Positions 59,376-64,000 of a stretch of 64,000 bases of DNA are shown one piece after another. Both the position numbers and the translations under genes were made by a program. The notes under the pieces were generated by a model. That model searched no databases. It had not been told where the DNA came from and saw only the letters and a list, made by a program, of their open reading frames with translations. Within the stretch, counting starts at the first letter, position 1. Each line of letters starts with the position of its first letter. The stretch is from Blastocystis hominis (taxonomy: Eukaryota; Sar; Bigyra; Opalinata; Blastocystidae), in contig NW_013171865.1 in NCBI RefSeq assembly GCF_000151665.1, positions 154,001-218,000 of the forward strand, read 5' to 3'.

Positions 59376-62300
59376 ATGCAAGAGAGTAGCTGCTTCTTCT
59401 TTTGGGAGTGTTTGAATAGGGTTGAAACCAATTTCTCAATCACCGAACTGAACAAGTTTATCGTGCTCTATCGAAGGAAGGACATAAACGACATGTTGAG
59501 TTCCATTGAGGTTGTTTGCCGCTAGATTTGTTTTAGTTGTAGTGTGAAGACAAAGAATGGAAGGAAGAGCAAGTGGGAGTAATTTTGGTTTCGACCTCGT
59601 GAAACCTAGGTGATTCAGCAAGCGATTGACGTTTTGATGGGTGACTACGCCAAGCTCTTTGCGAAGGAGTCATTTAAATCTATCATCTTGGATGAGCGTC
59701 AACCCAATGAAAGCATCTGTCGAGATTTGCTCGGTTTGTTACGTCTAGTCCAGCCGTCCGTCGGCCTCGATAACATATCTGCTTTTCTTAAAACGCGTGT
59801 GAATGCCTATATTCATTTCGCCGACACCGAAGCGGAAGAGCAACTGCGGTACTTCCGCTCTATTCTTCTCGAGATTCATCGATAGAACGCAGGAAGTCCT
59901 TCATATCGCCATCACCCTTCTCAACATGTACATCCAAGCCAACTACACGGGTCCCGGCTTAGAAGAAACCTTCCCTGCCATCTCCACGATTTCTCCCTTC
60001 CCCTGGTTCACTTCGGTACCCTTCTCCCTCATCATGCATCCCAGTCCTCATCGACCTCCGACTCTTCGTCCGCCTCTTCTTCTCCGGCTCTCCACGCTCT
60101 CCACGCTCTCGACATCGACGGCGAAGAGCCCTACGAGCTCATGAAGCACCCTCTCCTGCTCGCCTGCGCGGAGTCGCTTCTGCTTCTGCTCCATTCCATG
60201 CTTCTCCCCGCGGATCTCCGCTTCTGGGTGGCGCTGTGGCTGGCGCGCTGCAGCGTGGTGCACTACCGCTGCCTGCTGGGGAATCCGTCGGCGTCGCTGC
60301 ACAAACGGATCCGTTCTCTGCAGGAAAAAACCGAATCGGCGTAGAATCGAAGCGCAGATTTGACAAGCAGAGCGACGGAAAGCTTCCAAACCGGCGAAGA
60401 AAATTGGCGGTGGATTCTGATCCGCGTGCTCATCGAAGAGGGCTTGTTCTACCTGTACTCCTTCGAAACGGAGAAGGCCAATCCGTTCTTCCTCCGCGCG
60501 ATGGACTGTCTTCTCGCGTTCGCTGCGTTGATTTCGTAGATTCCGGACTGGAATGCGAACTGACCGGCGCCAAGGGCCGACGCACCAAGTTCCAGACCTT
60601 CGACACCGCGCAGCTGATCGTGTTCGCGAAGAGCCACCGCGATGAGGGCGCGGAGAGCACCGCTTCGGATGTGGTGGAGGCGTGGAAAGGGAGTGACGCG
60701 TAGTCGGGCACGCCGGAATTGGTGAAGCTGGACGAAGTGGACGAGGATAATATTCTGTTAGAAGCGACGTTGCTGAACGCGGAGACGCCGGAGCATCTGA
60801 AAACGCACAGCAAATTAACGGTGATCGACCAGGTAGGAAGAACTAAAAACAAAAAAGAATAAAAATAACGCCAAGATTCTGATTCAATGCTTGTGCATCG
60901 ATATCAAGAACAACAATCCGCAGTACGGTCTCATCACCGAGCAGATGGCCTCCTACATCACTCGCATCCTCGTCTTTTTTTTCTCTTCTCTCTCACTCCC
61001 AGTCCCATCCGCTCAACTGGACCGTCTACTCCTACTCTCTTCTCCTCAAAACCTTCGTCGAGTACGAAAACAGCCGCACCAAAGAGCGCGCCGTCCTCCA
61101 GCTCCAAGTCCTCGTCGACCAGCTCAGCAACGAGACCACGCCGCTCCTTTCTCACAAAGAAGAGAACAAAAAAAGCGCCCCCGTGTGGGAGCGAATGATG
61201 GTTCCGCGGTTCTCCTCCTCTTCCATCGTAGTACATCTACTCCACCGGATTCCCTCCCTTCTGGGAGATGAAGAAACGCCTCGCGGAACACTATTTCGAG
61301 TGTGGCGTGGTGAAGACGGCGCTGAATATCTTCCAGGAGCTCCAATTGTTCGACAACGTCGTGAACTGCCTCGAAATCATCGGCCGCAAGGACGAAGCCC
61401 TGCAGCTCGTTGTTTCCACGTTTCCACTTCATCGATAGCTCGAGAACCGCGTGCGAGAGAAGGGCGAAACGCCCTACCTGCTGTGTCGAATCGGAGAACT
61501 GGAGAAAAACCCGCGGTTATTGGAGCGCGCGTGGGAACTGTCCAATCATCGCTTTGGGCGTGCGAAGCGCATGCTGGGGAACTTCTACTACGACCAGAAC
61601 GATTTTTCTGCGTGCATTCCGCACTATAAGGAGGCTGTGAGGAGTTGGAGAGAGGCTCGGTAATGATCAGCTGGCGATGAACATGATGTACCCGACCATC
61701 TGGTTCAAGTGTGGCGTGGCGACCATGCGCACGGGCGACTTCGCCTCGGCGATCACGTGCTTCTCCACGCTGCTACGGCTCAACCCCGAGTTCGGAGAAG
61801 GCTGGTCGAATCTTGCGGGAATCCTCATGAAAGTCGGCAAAATGCGCGAAGCCTACGAGGCCGCGCGGCAGAGCATCCGCTTCCTCCGCGAGAACTGGCG
61901 CGTCTGGGACAACTACGTCACGATTAGCGTGCGATCGGACCGCGTCTTTCATGTAGATGGCCATGGGCGAATTCGCCTCCGTCATCGAAGGTCTCTCCAC
62001 CATGCTCGCCATCACACACAAGAGCGAAATGCCGCTCGACTACGCGCTCCTCGCACGCCTCACGCGCGGCGTTCTCCACTGGACCGAACCGGCAACCGCG
62101 GGAATCGAGACCGTCTCCCCGGAGACCGGCGAGGAGGAGGCCGTCGAGCTTTCCCCCGTGGTTCTCGGCGAGTTGGAGGAGCTCGAGCAGCTCGAGCAGC
62201 TCGAGGCTCCCGAGACTGGAGAAACTGGAGAAACTGGAGAAACGGAGAAGGATCGCGGGACACGGGAGTTTTTGGTGAAGAAACTGTCGGGATTGTTCGA

Positions 62301-62714
62301 TGAGCTGCAGAAGCGAGTAGGAAAAGGAGAAACGGTGGTAACGGGTAGTACCCGCGGGACGTGCAGCTGTACGACATTCTGTATCTGTTCTATGAGGGAA
62401 CGGAGCAGAGGGAGGCGGCGTTGGACGCGCTGATGAAGAAGATGCGGTCGAGCATGACGGGGAATTATCTGGCGAGCGAGGAGTCGGTGAAGCGCGTGCT
62501 GGGCAGCTGTACGCAGCTGATGGAGTTCGTGACCGCGCACAGCATGGAGAAGAAGACGCAGGAGGTCCGGATGGTCTGTCGCAGTGTGCTGTCGCGCTGC
62601 CAGCGCAACTTCAGCGCGCTGCCCGAGTTCCAGCGCCTACAAGCCCTGGTCCAAAACACGCCTACAGCCACAGCCAAAGCCACAGCCAGGGATGCAAGTG
62701 CAGGCAAGGCCTAG
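59376..62714 (+). CDS. TTC27: TTC27 / Emw1 tetratricopeptide-repeat protein
   Basis: TTC27-family TPR protein (yeast Emw1), an essential but poorly understood protein linked to ribosome and spliceosome assembly. The N-terminal exon begins MQESSCFFFWECLNRVET; introns of 31-32 nt lead to VIQQAIDVLMGDY. Central exons give LITEQMASYITR, WTVYSYSLLLKTFVEYENSR, FEMKKRLAEHYF-like sequence and ALNIFQELQLFDNVV. The most diagnostic part is the TPR block ELEKNPRLLERAWELSNHRF, GRAKRMLGNFYYDQ, TIWFKCGVATMRTGDFASAI, EGWSNLAGILMKVGKMREA and ENWRVWDNYV. A Glu-rich insert with GETGETGET follows, then a helical end and an Ala/Thr/Lys tail with encoded TAG (62712-62714). Many short introns; not every join was resolved. 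The start may be slightly further upstream (ATG 59335). Confidence 0.8.
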
Positions 62715-62808
62715 AGAGAACATTTCTTGTTTGAGCCAAACACACAACCCACAATCCACTTTACTACGACTATTGCTGCTACTTCTACTTCTACTACTGC
62801 TTCCTCGT

Positions 62809-64000
62809 CTATTGCTTCTTCTTCTCTTCGGCCGCGGCGTCCACGTTGGTCACCACTTCCTCCTTCTTCTCCTCGTTCGCAGACAGACTCACCACCTCCG
62901 CCGGGAGCTTGAAGTCGCCGCCCAGCGCCGCCAGCAGCAGCGAGTTCAGACGCGGGATCATCGTACGGGAGTCGTCCATCAATCCGGCGGACACCAAGCA
63001 GTCGTCGAAGAGCTGCTCCGTCACGCACTGCGCCAGCAGCGGCTTGCTCATGCGCACCTCGTTCAGCTTCAGCATCAGGTCGTGGCGCGGATTCACCTCC
63101 AGCACCATGGGCTCCAGCGGCATGATGCCCTTCAGATCGCCGCGCGCCGCCTGCATCAGCTTCACCATGCGGCGATAGCCCGCGTTGTTGCTGTCCGTCA
63201 CGATCGCCGGCGAGCTCACCAGGCGGTGCGTCACCTTCACGTCCTTCACCTTCTCGCCCAGCGAGGTCTTCATCCACGCCGCCAGCTCCGCGGCCGCCTG
63301 CTCGCTCAGGCCCTCCGGCAGCGCGGACTTCGCGCCGTCCTCCTTCTTCGGCTCGTCCGCGGAGAGGTCGATCTCCGCGTTCTCCACCGACACGAAGCGC
63401 TTTCCCTTGAACTCGCGGACGTTCGTCATCACGAAGTCGTCCACCGGGCTGTACAGGAACAGCACCTCCAGTCCCTTCCGCTTGAACACCTCGTAGTACG
63501 GCGAGGCCTGCGCCAGCGAGCGGCTCGTGCTGTTCAGGTAGTAGATCTCCTTCTGGCTCTCCGGCATGCGCTTGATGTACTCGTCGAGCGTGGTGAGCTT
63601 GGACGCGTCGCACGCGGAGGACTCGAACATGAGGATGCTGGCGAGGTCCTGGCGATTGTCGTAGTCCTGGATCACTCCCTCCTTCAAGAAGGGATGGAAC
63701 TCGTTGAAGAACACGAGGTACTGGTCGCGCTCCTTCGTCGACTTGTCGTGCAGGAAGCGCAGGAACTTCTTCGTCAAGATCTTGCGGATCCGCTTCACCA
63801 GCAGCGAGTCCTGCATGTTCTCACGCGACAGCGAGAGCGGAATGTCCTCGCTGTCCACCACTCCGTACACAAACCGCATCCAATCTGGCAGCAGCGTCTT
63901 GCTGTGCGACTCAATCAGCACTTTGCGGCTGTACAGCGACACGCCCGGCTCCATTCGGCCCAATCCCATCTTCTCCGTCTGCATCGAGCCCACGTAGAAC
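62809..64000 (-). CDS. TRAP1: TRAP1-type (mitochondrial) HSP90 chaperone, partial
   Basis: The C-terminal part of an HSP90 family chaperone; the gene continues beyond the right edge. The middle domain reads EPGVSLYSRKVLIESHSKTLL, GVVDSEDIPLSLSRENMQDS, ESSACDASKLTTLDEY, YYLNSTSRSLAQASPYYEVF and LREFKGKRF-like VREFKGKRFVSVE. The C-terminal domain ends near MIPRLNSLLLAALG. The pattern fits TRAP1/HtpG rather than cytosolic HSP90, and the charged-linker and MEEVD end of the cytosolic form are absent. Instead there is a short Lys/Glu tail ending KKKQ before an encoded TAG (62809-62811). In an anaerobic stramenopile this would act in the mitochondrion-related organelle; the N-terminal targeting signal is outside the window. 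No intron in the visible part. Convergent with TTC27. Confidence 0.9.
   Translation of the reverse strand, partial: FYVGSMQTEKMGLGRMEPGVSLYSRKVLIESHSKTLLPDWMRFVYGVVDSEDIPLSLSRENMQDSLLVKRIRKILTKKFLRFLHDKSTKERDQYLVFFNEFHPFLKEGVIQDYDNRQDLASILMFESSACDASKLTTLDEYIKRMPESQKEIYYLNSTSRSLAQASPYYEVFKRKGLEVLFLYSPVDDFVMTNVREFKGKRFVSVENAEIDLSADEPKKEDGAKSALPEGLSEQAAAELAAWMKTSLGEKVKDVKVTHRLVSSPAIVTDSNNAGYRRMVKLMQAARGDLKGIMPLEPMVLEVNPRHDLMLKLNEVRMSKPLLAQCVTEQLFDDCLVSAGLMDDSRTMIPRLNSLLLAALGGDFKLPAEVVSLSANEEKKEEVVTNVDAAAEEKKKQ

Overview
The window is nuclear DNA of a microbial eukaryote, most likely Blastocystis or a very close relative (anaerobic gut stramenopile). Two features point there. First, housekeeping genes are cut by ultra-short GT-AG introns, mostly 28-37 nt and very often exactly 30 or 31. 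Second, genes end next to a TGTTTGTT-like element. In six genes the in-frame T (or TA) lies exactly 4 nt upstream of this element, so that poly(A) addition would complete a UAA stop. This genus is known to make stop codons in that way. The species call is inference from sequence hallmarks.

Layout. 1-11.2 kb: a HIT-domain protein, Arp3, a giant MORN plus BspA-type leucine-rich-repeat (LRR) protein, and a UFD1-like protein with an unusual Cys-rich tail. 11.2-40.2 kb: a gene-poor, very AT-rich accessory region full of simple repeats. It holds three more MORN or MORN-LRR genes, one MORN-LRR pseudogene and one smaller relic. It also holds one apparently whole penton-like ORF of a Polinton-type element (fossil), a possible second broken remnant, and a GC-rich low-complexity locus with fibronectin-III-like sequence. 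A GC-rich gene for a surface protein (putative Ig and discoidin-like domains, C-terminal membrane anchor) is broken at its 5' end exactly where a MORN-LRR pseudogene begins. 40.2-64 kb: a compact housekeeping block: NBAS/Sec39 (-), TAF5 (+), NAXD (+), another MORN-LRR gene (-), proteasome lid RPN11 (-), RRP1 (-), an unrecognised multi-pass membrane protein (+), ribosomal protein L9 (-), TTC27 (+) and a partial TRAP1 (-).

The housekeeping genes do not form one pathway. They serve actin nucleation, ER-Golgi tethering, transcription initiation, NAD(P)HX repair, proteasome and p97 function, ribosome synthesis and mitochondrial-type chaperoning. The coherent theme of the accessory region is a MORN-LRR family with divergent MORN heads joined to nearly constant LRR tails. 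Its LRR units are separated by in-register phase-1 introns, which suggests exon shuffling or gene conversion. That family and the poly(A)-dependent stops are the most interesting content.
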